Source: Streptomyces fragilis
GTDB taxonomy: Bacteria; Actinomycetota; Actinomycetes; Streptomycetales; Streptomycetaceae
Assembly (NCBI RefSeq): GCF_003112515.1
Contig: NZ_BEVZ01000004.1
Location: 558,001 to 622,000, forward strand
Length of the DNA: 64,000 nt
Direction of reading: 5' to 3'
Shown piece by piece: positions 56,137-64,000 of this stretch (the stretch's first letter is position 1; each line of letters opens with the position of its first letter). The position numbers were made by a program, and so were the translations under genes. The notes under the pieces are model-generated. The model was not told the origin of the DNA. It was given only the letters and a program-made list of their open reading frames with translations, and did no database searches.

Positions 56137-57075
56137 GTGTTCGCCAACTACCTGATCGGCCTGCGTGAAGGGCTGGAGGCGAGCCTCGTCGTCTGCATCC
56201 TGATCGCCTACCTGGTCAAGACCGGCAACCGGGACCGGCTCGTGCCCGTCTGGGCGGGCGTCGGCGTCGCCGTGGCGCTCTCCCTCGCCTTCGGCGCGGC
56301 GCTCCAGTTCGGCTCCTCCACCCTGACCTTCCAGGCGCAGGAGGCCCTCGGCGGCACCCTGTCCATCGTGGCCGTCGGCCTGGTCACCTGGATGGTGTTC
56401 TGGATGCGGCGCACCGCCCGTCATCTGGCGCGCGAACTGCACGGCAAGCTCGACGCCGCGCTCGCCCTGGGCACCGGCGCCCTGGTGGTCACCTCCTTCC
56501 TCGCCGTCGGCCGGGAGGGGCTGGAGACCTCGCTGTTCATCTGGACCGCCGTCCAGGCCAGCGGCGACGGCGTCCGTCCGCTGGTCGGCGCCCTGCTGGG
56601 CCTGGCCACCGCGGTGGCGCTGGGCTGGCTGTTCTACCAGGGCACGCTGCGGATCAACCTGTCGAAGTTCTTCCGCTGGACCGGCGCGATGCTGGTCGTC
56701 GTCGCGGCCGGCGTCCTCGCCTACGGCGTCCACGACCTCCAGGAGGCCGACTTCCTGCCGGGCCTGGGCGACCGCGCCTTCGACATCAGCGCGACCGTCC
56801 CGCCGGAGTCCTGGTACGGCACCCTCCTCAAGGGCGTCTTCAACTTCCAGCCCGACCCGACCGTCCTGCAGCTCGCCGTCTGGCTGCTCTACCTGGTGCC
56901 CGCGATGGTGCTCTTCCTGGCCCCGGAACGCCGCCGCCCCGCCGCGGCGGCCGTCGCCGGGACCACGGCGGCGACCGGCTCCACGACGGCGACCGGCCCC
57001 ACGACGGCGACCGGCCCCACGACGGCGACCGGCTCCACGACGGCCACCGGTTCCACAACGGCCGACCGCGGCTGA
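56137..57075 (+). CDS. efeU: Iron permease EfeU (FTR1 family)
   Basis: 312 residues, seven membrane helices. Two REGLE motifs carry the iron-binding glutamates: LREGLEASLV at residues 8-17 and VGREGLETSLF at about 125-135. GTG 56137 with GGAGAAAGG ribosome site. The last 45 residues are an Ala/Thr/Gly hexapeptide repeat (TTATGS, TTATGP) encoded by an 18-base tandem repeat and are probably cytoplasmic and disordered. Last gene of the operon; ends before a bidirectional hairpin. Confidence 0.92.
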   Translation: MFANYLIGLREGLEASLVVCILIAYLVKTGNRDRLVPVWAGVGVAVALSLAFGAALQFGSSTLTFQAQEALGGTLSIVAVGLVTWMVFWMRRTARHLARELHGKLDAALALGTGALVVTSFLAVGREGLETSLFIWTAVQASGDGVRPLVGALLGLATAVALGWLFYQGTLRINLSKFFRWTGAMLVVVAAGVLAYGVHDLQEADFLPGLGDRAFDISATVPPESWYGTLLKGVFNFQPDPTVLQLAVWLLYLVPAMVLFLAPERRRPAAAAVAGTTAATGSTTATGPTTATGPTTATGSTTATGSTTADRG

Positions 57076-57096
57076 CCCCCGTAGCGCGCACGCCGG

Positions 57097-57129
57097 ACGG
57101 CCCCGCCCGCTGCACGCGGACGGGGCCGT
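57097..57129. terminator. Bidirectional terminator
   Basis: 9-bp stem ACGGCCCCG / CGGGGCCGT (57097-57105 with 57121-57129) with an inner CCGC/GCGG pairing, between the efeU stop (57075) and the convergent aminopeptidase stop (57166). Confidence 0.65.
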
Positions 57130-57165
57130 TCGCCTGTGGCGACGCGGGACGCGGGATGTGCCGGG

Positions 57166-58533
57166 TCAGAACGTCAGCTTCCAGCTGTCGATGTAGCCGG
57201 TGTCCTGGGCGGCCACGTCCTGGACCCGCAGGCGCCAGCTGCCGTTGGCCGTCTCGGTGGAGGCGTTCACGGTGTAGGTGGCGATCACGTTGTCCGCGGA
57301 GTCGGAGCCGCTGGAGCTCTTCAGCCGGTAGGCCGTGCCGTCCGGGGCGAGCAGGTCGACGACCAGGTCGCCGCGCCAGGTGTGCTTGATGTCGACGCCC
57401 ACCTGCAGCGTCGAGGGCGCGTTGCCGGTGCGGCCGGTGACCGCGATGGTCGAGGTGACCGCGGCGCCGCCGTCCGGGATGGCGACGTCCGCGGTGTTCT
57501 CGAAGGTGGTGCCCGGCGGCGGCGTGGCCTGCGTGCCCAGGGTCCAGACCGCGTGCGCGAGGGCGTCGGTGTTGCGGTCCAGGGCGGTGTCGTTGATGTT
57601 CGTGGTGCTGTCGCAGGAGGAGTGGTAGCAGCGGTCGAAGGCCTGACCGGCCGTCCCGCCCCACTTGGTGGCCTGCGCCGAGGTCTTCACGCTGCTGGCG
57701 CCGGTGAAGAGACCGCCGACGGGTATCCCCGCGGACTTGAACGGGGCGTGGTCGGAGCGGCCGTCGCCCTCGGTCTCGATCTCCGTGGGGACACCGATGC
57801 CCGCGTACCAGTCCTTGAAGACCTTCTCCAGTGCCGCGTTGTCGTCGTAGACGAAGTAGCCCGGGTTCGGGGAGGCGATCATGTCCAGGTTGAGGTACCC
57901 GGCGATGCGCGAACGGTCGGTGCTGGTCAGGCTGTTGACGTAGTACTTGGAGCCGACCATGCCCAGCTCCTCGGCGCCCCACCAGGCGAACCGCAGGTGC
58001 TTGGTCGGCTGGAGCTGGGCCCGCGACACGGCGAGCGCGGTCTCCAGCACGCCCGCGGAGCCGGAGCCGTTGTCGTTGATGCCCGCGCCGCTGGAGACCG
58101 AGTCGAGGTGCGCCCCGGCCATCAGGACCTGGCTCGTGTCGCCGCCGGGCCAGTCGGCGATCAGGTTGTACCCGGTGGCGCCGGAGGAGGTGAACTGCTG
58201 CACGGTGGTGGTGAACCCGGCGGCGTCCAGCTTGGCCTTCACGTAGTCGACGGAGGCCTTGTAGCCGGCGCGGCCGTGCGCGCGGTTGCCGCCGTTGGCG
58301 GTGGCGATCGACTGGAACTGGGTCAGGTGCGCCTTGACGTTCGCCAGCGGGATGTCGGGGGCGGCGAGCGCGGCGGCCTGCGCGGCCGCGGCGGGAGCGG
58401 GGGCCGCGGGGGCGCCCGCCGTGCTGCCGTAGGAGGCGGGGGTGACGGCGAGCAGCGCTCCCACCGCCACGGCGGCGACGGTCGCGGTGCGTCTGCGGAA
58501 CGATCGGGGCGGGCCGGCCTGGTAGCTCGTCAT
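57166..58533 (-). CDS. Secreted M28 aminopeptidase with C-terminal P domain
   Basis: 455 residues. Signal peptide (RRRTATVAAVAVGALLAVTPASY) with a Pro/Ala propeptide. Di-zinc M28 ligands: AGAHLDSVSSG (His), NDNGSGSAG (Asp), WWGAEELGMVG (Glu), NLDMIASPN (Asp), YHSSCDSTTNIN (His). This is the Streptomyces griseus aminopeptidase (SGAP) type, releasing hydrophobic N-terminal residues from peptides outside the cell. After a Pro-Gly linker the last 110 residues form a P domain ending QDTGYIDSWKLTF, as in the subtilisin at 40598. Lone minus-strand gene facing efeU. Confidence 0.92.
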   Translation of the reverse strand: MTSYQAGPPRSFRRRTATVAAVAVGALLAVTPASYGSTAGAPAAPAPAAAAQAAALAAPDIPLANVKAHLTQFQSIATANGGNRAHGRAGYKASVDYVKAKLDAAGFTTTVQQFTSSGATGYNLIADWPGGDTSQVLMAGAHLDSVSSGAGINDNGSGSAGVLETALAVSRAQLQPTKHLRFAWWGAEELGMVGSKYYVNSLTSTDRSRIAGYLNLDMIASPNPGYFVYDDNAALEKVFKDWYAGIGVPTEIETEGDGRSDHAPFKSAGIPVGGLFTGASSVKTSAQATKWGGTAGQAFDRCYHSSCDSTTNINDTALDRNTDALAHAVWTLGTQATPPPGTTFENTADVAIPDGGAAVTSTIAVTGRTGNAPSTLQVGVDIKHTWRGDLVVDLLAPDGTAYRLKSSSGSDSADNVIATYTVNASTETANGSWRLRVQDVAAQDTGYIDSWKLTF

Positions 58534-58721
58534 GAGGGCCGCTCTTTCTCGTCGGTGGATCCGGAGGGTGTCCGGAACGGGGGCTCAGGGCCGGGTGGGC
58601 CCTGTGCGGCCCGATGCTCACCGAGTTGTCAGTGTTCCGTCAATACTGGTTCCGGACGGGCTCACGTCGCTCCCCGGCCACACGCCCCCGCGAACGGGCA
58701 GCCGGGGCTACGCTCGTCGGC

Positions 58722-59780
58722 ATGGCGAACCGCGTTCCGTTCGACGAGGCGCTGCTCTCCGGCGTCGGCACCCCCCGCGAGGCCGACCTGCTGGACAGCA
58801 GTCCGCGGTCACGGGTGTGGCGGGTGCGGCTGGCCGGCCCGGAGACGGTGATCGTCAAGCAGATCGCCGACGGCGGGGACGCGGGCGCCGACGCGGACAC
58901 CCGCTTCGCGCGGGAGGTCGCCGGTCTGCGCCTGGCGGGGCGGGCGGCGGCGCCCGCCGTGGCCCCCGCGGTGCTCGCCGTGGACCCCTCCTCGCGGCTG
59001 ATGGTCCTCGAGCACGTCGACGACCTCGGCAGGACGGACGACTGGATGCCGGGGTACGCCGAGGCGCTCGCCCGGCTGCACGCCCTGACCGGACCCGCCG
59101 ACGCGGAGGCGCTTCCGCGCTTCTCGGGCCCCACGAGCGCCGACGCGGAGTCCTTCCTCGCCCTGGCCAAGGCCCTGGACGTGCCCGTGCCGTCCGAGGT
59201 CCCCGGTGAACTCGGCGGCCTGCTGGAGCGGCTGGACCCGGCCGCGCACCATGCGCTGCTGCACGGCGACCCCTGCCCCGGCAACGACCTGCGCACCGCC
59301 CAGGGCGTGCGTTTCGTCGACTTCGAGCGGGCCTCGCTCGGCAACGGCCTGGTCGAACTCGCCTACTTCCGCATCGGTTTCCCGACCTGCTGGTGCGCCA
59401 TGTCGGTCACCGGGGCCCCGCTGGCGGAGGTCGAGGACGTCTACCGCGCCACCTGGCGGAACCTCACCGGCCGGGACGTGCCGGGCGACCTCGCCGACGC
59501 GTGTGCGGGCTGGCTGATCCAGGGCGACGCGCTGGTCGAGCGGGCCCACCGCGGGACGGCCGACCAGCTCGCCCGGGTGCCCGCCGAGGACTTCACCTGG
59601 GGCTACGTCTCCGCCCGCGAGCGGCTCGTCCACCGTCTGGGCGTGGTCGCGGGGCTGACCCGCGACCACGACCACCTGCACGCCCTGGGCCGCCTCTGCT
59701 TCGCCCTGGCCGGCCGTCTGCTGGAGCGCTGGCCGCGCCTGCGCCCGCTCCCGCCGCACGACACCCGCCCCTGGTACTAG
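58722..59780 (+). CDS. Aminoglycoside-phosphotransferase-like kinase
   Basis: 352 residues from ATG 58722; a longer frame upstream has no support. APH/ChoK-fold: VIVKQIADGG (lysine of the ATP site), LLHGDPCPGNDLR (the Brenner motif with catalytic Asp, about residue 180), and RFVDFERASLG (the DxD-type metal Asp, here DFE). Substrate unknown: this fold includes antibiotic kinases, choline, homoserine and fructosamine kinases, and nothing here picks one. TACGCT at 58709-58714 sits 7 bases before the ATG, so the message may be leaderless. Confidence 0.8.
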   Translation: MANRVPFDEALLSGVGTPREADLLDSSPRSRVWRVRLAGPETVIVKQIADGGDAGADADTRFAREVAGLRLAGRAAAPAVAPAVLAVDPSSRLMVLEHVDDLGRTDDWMPGYAEALARLHALTGPADAEALPRFSGPTSADAESFLALAKALDVPVPSEVPGELGGLLERLDPAAHHALLHGDPCPGNDLRTAQGVRFVDFERASLGNGLVELAYFRIGFPTCWCAMSVTGAPLAEVEDVYRATWRNLTGRDVPGDLADACAGWLIQGDALVERAHRGTADQLARVPAEDFTWGYVSARERLVHRLGVVAGLTRDHDHLHALGRLCFALAGRLLERWPRLRPLPPHDTRPWY

Positions 59781-59807
59781 GGCGGCGACGGACCGCGCGC
59801 CGACGCG

Positions 59808-60704
59808 CTACGTGGAGGCGACGAACGTCCGCACCAGTGCCGCGAGTTCGGGCGCCTGGTTCAGCAGGGCGGACCAGTGGCCGGCGGGCAGCTCCCGGCG
59901 TTCGAGGTGCGGGACCCACTCCTCCAGCCCTTCGCTCAGCGCGGGGCTGACGAAGCTGTCCTTGGTGAGGGTGACCAGCTGGACCGGCACCTCGGTGGGA
60001 CGCCGGCGCGGCCTGCGCAGCCGCTGCCGCATGTTGGCCCGGTACAGCTCGATGCCCCGCACCGCGTCGGAGGCGAGGGTGGCGGCCGGGTGGCCGGGGC
60101 GGGGGGTGACGCCCTCGAACACCCGCAGCACCGTGCCCCACCGGCGGGCCAGGCCGAGCTTCCAGGCGGCGGGCGCCAGCGCCGGCAGGTGGAAGAGGTA
60201 GATGTACCAGGAGTGCACCCCCTGGACGGCCAGCTGCCGCAGGTGACGGGCGCTCGGCCGGCGCATCCGGCGGCGCAGCCAGAACCCCATGTGGTCCAGG
60301 CAGGGGCCCGACATCGTGGTGTACGAGGCGATGCGCGCGGCGGCTCCGGGGTCGGTCACCGCCTCCCAGGACTGGATGGACCCCCAGTCGTGGGCGACGA
60401 CGTGCACGGGCCGCCCGGGACTGACGGCGTCGGCGACCGCGAACAGGTCCCGGGCGAGCAGTTCCAGGCGGTATCCGGCCCGGTTCGCCGGGGCTTCGGA
60501 GTCGCCCGCGCCGCGCACGTCGTAGCGGACCACGTGGTGGTCGGCGGCCAGCACCTCGGCCACCTCGTCCCAGACGTGATGGGTGTCCGGGTAGCCGTGG
60601 ACGAGCAGCACGGTCGGCGCGGCCGGATCCCCCTGCTCGCACACGGCCAGGGAGACGTCCCCGGAGGTGACCCGGGTGCGGCGCACCTCGGCGGCGGCGC
60701 TCAC
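59808..60704 (-). CDS. Alpha/beta-fold hydrolase
   Basis: About 298 residues from GTG 60704; the start is uncertain because upstream codons remain open. The fold is clear: LLVHGYPDTHHVWD, the oxyanion strand and VAHDWGSIQSWE nucleophile elbow in HDWGS (Asp nucleophile type, about residue 105), and a late His in PAGHWSALLNQAPE. Asp at the elbow suggests an epoxide hydrolase or dehalogenase-like reaction. No pathway context. Opposite in direction to the Nudix gene at 61040. Confidence 0.8.
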   Translation of the reverse strand: MSAAAEVRRTRVTSGDVSLAVCEQGDPAAPTVLLVHGYPDTHHVWDEVAEVLAADHHVVRYDVRGAGDSEAPANRAGYRLELLARDLFAVADAVSPGRPVHVVAHDWGSIQSWEAVTDPGAAARIASYTTMSGPCLDHMGFWLRRRMRRPSARHLRQLAVQGVHSWYIYLFHLPALAPAAWKLGLARRWGTVLRVFEGVTPRPGHPAATLASDAVRGIELYRANMRQRLRRPRRRPTEVPVQLVTLTKDSFVSPALSEGLEEWVPHLERRELPAGHWSALLNQAPELAALVRTFVAST

Positions 60705-61039
60705 CGGGCCACCGCCCGGTCGACGGGGAACGCGGGCGGCCCGGGGAGGCGGGGCCGGGCTGTGGCTGTGCTCATGGCTGCGGGGTCTCGCCTTCGTCGG
60801 TGGCAGCGGCAGGGGTGACGGCGGGAGCGGGGACGGCGCCGGGGGCCGGCACGTCCGGTGCGAGAAGGGTTCCCTCCTCCGCGCGGGAGACGCAGACCGA
60901 CATGTGTCGCCGCACGGAGTTACCCAAGGTAAGCGTTGTCGAATTCCTGTCAATAGGACCGGCTCTCGCAGTTCACCTCCCGCACCGGGGCGGAGGCGGG
61001 CTTGGATACCGGTACGACGAACGGGCCGAGGAGGGCTTG
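60705..61039. other. Divergent intergenic region with a small palindrome
   Basis: 335 bases. The right half is AT-richer and contains TTACCCAAGGTAA at 60920-60932, an exact inverted repeat with 5-base arms that could be an operator, and GAATTCCTGTCAATAGG nearby. It separates the hydrolase (minus) from the Nudix gene (plus). No gene seen. Confidence 0.5.
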
Positions 61040-61594
61040 ATGCGCTGGACCGTCCATGCCGAGCACGCGCTGCACGACACACCCTGGGTGCGGCTGCGTA
61101 GCCTGGACGTCGAACAGCCCGACGGGACCCGCGCCGACTACCACGTGGTCAGGCTGCGCGACGTGGCCGTGACGGCCGCCGTGGACGCGGACCGGCGGGT
61201 CCTGATGATGTGGCGCCACCGCTTCGTCACGGACACCTGGGCCTGGGAGCTGCCGATGGGCCTGGTCGAGGACGGCGAGGACCCGGCGACGGCGGCGGCG
61301 CGGGAGCTGGAGGAGGAGACGGGGTGGCGCCCGCGGTCCCTGCGCGAGCTGGTCTACGCGGAGCCCGCGGCCGGGATCACCGACGCCCGCCACTTCGTGT
61401 TCCGCACCGACGACGCGGTCCGGGCGGGCGAGCCGACCGAACGCAACGAGTCCGACCGCCGGGAGTGGGTCCCGCTGGACCGGGTGCGCGGGATGATCTC
61501 CCGGCGGGAGATCGTCAGCAGCGCCACGCTGGTCGCTCTGATGGCCCTCCTGCTCGACCCGGCCCCCGCGGAGGGCGGCCCGGCCGCCGACTGA
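61040..61594 (+). CDS. Nudix hydrolase
   Basis: 184 residues from ATG 61040 with ribosome site GAGGAGGG. Nudix box GLVEDGEDPATAAARELEEETGW (GX5EX7REUXEEXGU) at about residues 72-94, flanked by MWRHRFVTDTWAWELPMG and WRPRSLRELVYAEPAAGITD, the ADP-ribose/nucleotide-sugar pyrophosphatase-like group. Substrate cannot be told from sequence. Followed by a convergent chorismate mutase gene. Confidence 0.85.
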   Translation: MRWTVHAEHALHDTPWVRLRSLDVEQPDGTRADYHVVRLRDVAVTAAVDADRRVLMMWRHRFVTDTWAWELPMGLVEDGEDPATAAARELEEETGWRPRSLRELVYAEPAAGITDARHFVFRTDDAVRAGEPTERNESDRREWVPLDRVRGMISRREIVSSATLVALMALLLDPAPAEGGPAAD

Positions 61595-61645
61595 CGCCGC
61601 TCCGGACGTCGCGTCCTCGCGGGGCCACGGCGCGCGGGCGGAGGG

Positions 61646-61951
61646 TCAGGGTCGCGGCCGGATACGGCTGTGGGCGGTCAGTTCCAGGTCGACGAACGCG
61701 GCGATCATGGCCCGCCAGACCGCTTCGGCGACCTGCGGACTGAGCCCCGCCCGCTCCGCCTCCGCCCGGGCGGCCGCGACGACGCGCTCCACGCGGTCGG
61801 GCGCCCGCACCGCCTGCTCGTCCTTCTTGAAGCCGGCCGCGGCACGGACCAACTCCTCGCGCCGCGCCAGCAGTCGGACCAGGTCGGCGTCGAGGGCGTC
61901 GATGCGGTCGCGTATCTCGTCCAGTGAGGCGGGGGTCCCGGGCTGAGGCAT
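61646..61951 (-). CDS. AroQ-type chorismate mutase
   Basis: 101 residues from ATG 61951. All-helical AroQ fold: RDRIDALDADLVRLLARREELVRAAAGFKKDEQAV, read in two pieces, contains the conserved Arg-Asp-x-x-D-x-x-L-L-x-R-R pattern near residues 15-40, with the second Arg/Lys and Glu downstream (DRVERVVAAARAEAERAGL). Converts chorismate to prephenate for Phe/Tyr synthesis. No signal peptide, so cytoplasmic. Isolated from other aromatic amino acid genes. Confidence 0.85.
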   Translation of the reverse strand: MPQPGTPASLDEIRDRIDALDADLVRLLARREELVRAAAGFKKDEQAVRAPDRVERVVAAARAEAERAGLSPQVAEAVWRAMIAAFVDLELTAHSRIRPRP

Positions 61952-62033
61952 GGGCCCATGCTTCCAGCCCTCGCCCCCGCGCGGGGCGCTTTCACCCGCA
62001 CGCGGGGGCAAGGCCGGAGCCGGGGCGGCCCGG

Positions 62034-62450
62034 TCAGTGCCCGCGGGGCCGCCCGCCCCCGCACAGGGCCCAGATGACGAAGGCCGCCAGCACGATCACC
62101 ACCACCGACCACAGCGGCGAGTACGGCAGCGACAGGAAGGAGGCGACGACCAGGAAGAAGGCGACGGCCACCCCGCCGGCCCGCCCCCACCGCTCCCGCC
62201 GGAACAGCCCGAGGGCGACGAGCGCGCCCAGCACGCCCAGGGCCAGGTGCATCCAGCCCCAGGCGGTCAGGGTGAACCCGAACACGTAGTGCGGCGCCGC
62301 GACGAAGACGTCGTCCCCGGCGATCCCCATCACGCCCCGCAGGAGGTCCAGGACCGAGGCGAGCAGGAGCATCACGGCGGCGAAGAACCTCAGGCCGTCG
62401 GGCGCTCCCGCTGCCGCCGCAGGGGCGTGCCGGTCGTGCTTCGCGGTCAT
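62034..62450 (-). CDS. DUF7144-type membrane protein
   Basis: 138 residues from ATG 62450, four membrane helices: GLRFFAAVMLLLASVLDLLRGVM, YVFGFTLTAWGWMHLALGVLGAL, GGVAVAFFLVVASFLSLPYSPLW and SVVVIVLAAFVIWAL. The opening pattern (FAAVMLLLASVLDLLRGVMGI) and GWMHLALG with LPYSPLW match a common actinobacterial four-helix family of unknown function. Confidence 0.8.
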   Translation of the reverse strand: MTAKHDRHAPAAAAGAPDGLRFFAAVMLLLASVLDLLRGVMGIAGDDVFVAAPHYVFGFTLTAWGWMHLALGVLGALVALGLFRRERWGRAGGVAVAFFLVVASFLSLPYSPLWSVVVIVLAAFVIWALCGGGRPRGH

Positions 62451-62545
62451 GGTGTGCCTCGTTTCGCGGGGGAGGGACGATCGGGACGCGGTGACCGGAC
62501 CCTCGGAGCCTCGGGCGCGGTGACCGGGCCGCTCGGACCCTCGGG

Positions 62546-63007
62546 TCAGGAGCCGGAGGGCTGCGAGGACGGGCCGGGGCCGGCCGGACCGTGGCCGCTC
62601 AGGACCAGTTCCTTCGCCCGCCGGAACTCCTCGTCCGTGATGTCGCCCTTGGCGCGGATCTCCGACAGCCGGGCCAGCTCGTCCACGCTGCTGCGCCGCC
62701 CGCCGTCCCCGCCGTCCGCGAAGTACTCCCGCAGTTCCTCCCGCTGCGCGCGCGCCTGGGCGCGCTCCCGGCGGCCCATGTCCTTGCCCCGGACCAGCAC
62801 GTAGAGGAAGACGCCCAGGAAGGGCACGAACGTGCAGACGACGAGCCAGCCGGCCTTCGCCCAGCCGCTCATCGCGTCGTCGCGGAAGACGTCGATGATC
62901 ACCCGGAACAGCAGGGCGAACCACATGACCCACAGGAAGAACACGAACATGGTCCACAGGGCGCCCAGCAGGGGGAAGTCGTAGGCCAGATAGGTGGGAG
63001 CGTGCAT
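62546..63007 (-). CDS. Two-helix membrane protein with PLD-nuclease N-terminal-like and SHOCT domains
   Basis: 153 residues. Two hydrophobic helices (LLGALWTMFVFFLWVMWFALLF and AGWLVVCTFVPFLGVFLYVLVRG) form the PLDc_N unit; residues about 115-140 are a SHOCT motif (LARLSEIRAKGDITDEEFRRAKELVL), a short helical C-terminal tail typical of oligomerising membrane proteins. Function unknown; stress-linked in some relatives. ATG 63007 has a normal ribosome site region. Confidence 0.8.
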   Translation of the reverse strand: MHAPTYLAYDFPLLGALWTMFVFFLWVMWFALLFRVIIDVFRDDAMSGWAKAGWLVVCTFVPFLGVFLYVLVRGKDMGRRERAQARAQREELREYFADGGDGGRRSSVDELARLSEIRAKGDITDEEFRRAKELVLSGHGPAGPGPSSQPSGS

Positions 63008-63144
63008 GTCCGTCCTCCGTCCCGTGCCGCTCCGGAAGGGTTTCTCCCGGCAGCGGGGGTGTACCGGTGTTCAGGGTGCCCACGGCGGCGGGGGCGCGGC
63101 CTCACCCAGCACGGGTGACCCGGCGGCCGCCCGGCCGCGTCGCG

Positions 63145-63342
63145 TCACTCCGGCAGCTGCCGCATCTCCACCACCCGCAGCCCCAGCGACCGGCAGCGCG
63201 CCAGCAGGCCGTACAGGTGCGCCTCGTCCACGACGGGGCCGTACAGCACGGTCTGCCCGGCCATCACCACGTGGTCCAGCTCCTGGAAGGTGCTGGCGAG
63301 CGTCTCCGACAGGTGTCCCTCGACTCGGATCTCGTAGCGCAC
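63145..63342 (-). CDS. Conserved 65-residue hypothetical protein
   Basis: Starts with GTG at 63342 preceded by GGAAGGAC. A small beta-alpha-beta protein: RYEIRVEGHLSETLASTFQEL then DEAHLYGLLARCRSLGLRVVEMRQL, cytoplasmic, no metal or catalytic motif. Short open genes of this kind with good bias are usually real in Streptomyces. I do not recognise the family. Confidence 0.65.
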   Translation of the reverse strand: MRYEIRVEGHLSETLASTFQELDHVVMAGQTVLYGPVVDEAHLYGLLARCRSLGLRVVEMRQLPE

Positions 63343-63485
63343 GAGGTGTCCTTCCCCGGACCAGGCGTCTCCGGCAGGTCCGACGGTGCCCTCTCCCCGC
63401 GATGCTCCACCCCCGCTCCCCCGCCTGCCTCACCCCACGAAGGTGACCGGCTCACCGGGCCCGGTACGCGGGCGGCGCGGGCCGG

Positions 63486-64000
63486 TCACTTGAGGACGAC
63501 CTTGAAGGAGATGATCAGCAGGCCGAGCAGCAGGTTGACCGACGCGGTCACCGCCACCAGGCGCCAAGGGGCGCCCGCGCTCCGCGCCGCGGCCACCGAC
63601 CAGCCCACCTGCCCGGCGACGGCCACCGAGACGGCGAGCCACAGGGCGCCCTGCACGTCCAGGCCCAGCAGCCCGCTGACCGCGACCGCCGCGGCCGGGG
63701 GGACGGCGGCCTTGACGATCGGCCACTCCTCCCGGCACACGTGCAGGACCGCCCAACGGTCCGGCGCCCGCTGCGCCAGGCGCGCCCCGAACAGGTGGGC
63801 GTGCACGTGCGCGGTCCAGAACACCACGCCGGTGAGCAGCAGGAGCAGCACCAGGTGCAGGCGCGGGAACCGGCCCAGGCTGCCGGCGCCGATCACCACC
63901 GAGGCGGCGAGCATGGATCCGTGGACGCCGCCGGTGTAGTCCTGCCGGGTCCGTCCCGCCCCGCCCTCGCCGTCGGCGCGGTGCGCCGTGGCTCCGCCGG
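63486..64000 (-). CDS. Membrane protein, N-terminus outside window
   Basis: The frame is open to the edge beyond the ATG at 63914: upstream codons translate to RTRQDYTGGVHGSM, which looks coding, so the gene is cut. About 171 codons are visible. Five hydrophobic segments (AASVVIGAGSLGRF, LVLLLLLTGVVFWTAHVH, AAVPPAAAVAVSGLLGL, ALWLAVSVAVAGQVGWSV, ASVNLLLGLLIISFKVVL). No recognised family; a HVHAHLF histidine cluster follows the second helix. Confidence 0.7.
   Translation of the reverse strand, partial: GGATAHRADGEGGAGRTRQDYTGGVHGSMLAASVVIGAGSLGRFPRLHLVLLLLLTGVVFWTAHVHAHLFGARLAQRAPDRWAVLHVCREEWPIVKAAVPPAAAVAVSGLLGLDVQGALWLAVSVAVAGQVGWSVAAARSAGAPWRLVAVTASVNLLLGLLIISFKVVLK

Overview
The window reads as a piece of a Streptomyces chromosome. 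GC is very high, codon third positions are G/C-biased, GTG starts are common, and it carries mycothiol biosynthesis (mshB), the 7Fe ferredoxin-DapC pair and what looks like the bldK developmental oligopeptide importer. From memory, the order dapE - fdxA/dapC - mshB - S9 peptidase - two oligopeptide ABC operons - typA matches the bldK neighbourhood of S. coelicolor (SCO511x-SCO513x). I could not check this by search. No rRNA, tRNA, insertion sequence, prophage or CRISPR array was seen.

Layout. 1-10.5 kb is core metabolism: dapE (cut by the window edge), a lysozyme-fold lipoprotein, dapC and fdxA (diaminopimelate/lysine/peptidoglycan branch), a GNAT enzyme, a SirB1-like protein, a proline-rich cell-wall-binding membrane protein, a DUF6113 protein, mshB and a tiny membrane protein. 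10.7-30.8 kb is about peptides: a secreted-peptide-type S9 peptidase, two complete five-gene oligopeptide ABC transporters in tandem on the minus strand (13.0-19.0 kb, and the bldK-like operon at 19.3-25.5 kb), typA, then an orphan peptide-binding lipoprotein with a long disordered insert. An 81-nt ORF with a strong ribosome binding site lies just upstream of bldKA.

31-40.4 kb holds a TPM-family-like protein without its TPM domain, a PAS/GAF/SpoIIE phosphatase beside a small anti-sigma-type ATPase, a Nudix enzyme, a SPOR-like protein, a GntR/UTRA regulator and two broken genes: a DUF4190 protein with a one-base frameshift and a decayed partial duplicate of it. 40.6-46 kb is secretion: a subtilisin with a P domain, a GH18 chitinase whose promoter contains a DasR-type palindrome, and a von Willebrand A lipoprotein followed by a 39-nt minisatellite. 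46-53.3 kb has a GNAT protein, an MMPL transporter, a membrane-tethered Mrr-like nuclease, and a divergent EamA exporter/MocR regulator pair whose start codons overlap.

53.5-57.1 kb is an elemental/ferric iron uptake operon efeO-efeB-efeU behind a clear iron box. 57.2-64 kb carries a P-domain M28 aminopeptidase, a kinase-like phosphotransferase, an alpha/beta hydrolase, a Nudix hydrolase, an AroQ chorismate mutase and several small membrane proteins; the last one runs off the window.

Many convergent or operon ends carry perfect GC-rich stem-loops (up to 20 bp) that I call as terminators. Streptomyces terminators often lack a U-run, so these rest on stem quality and position.
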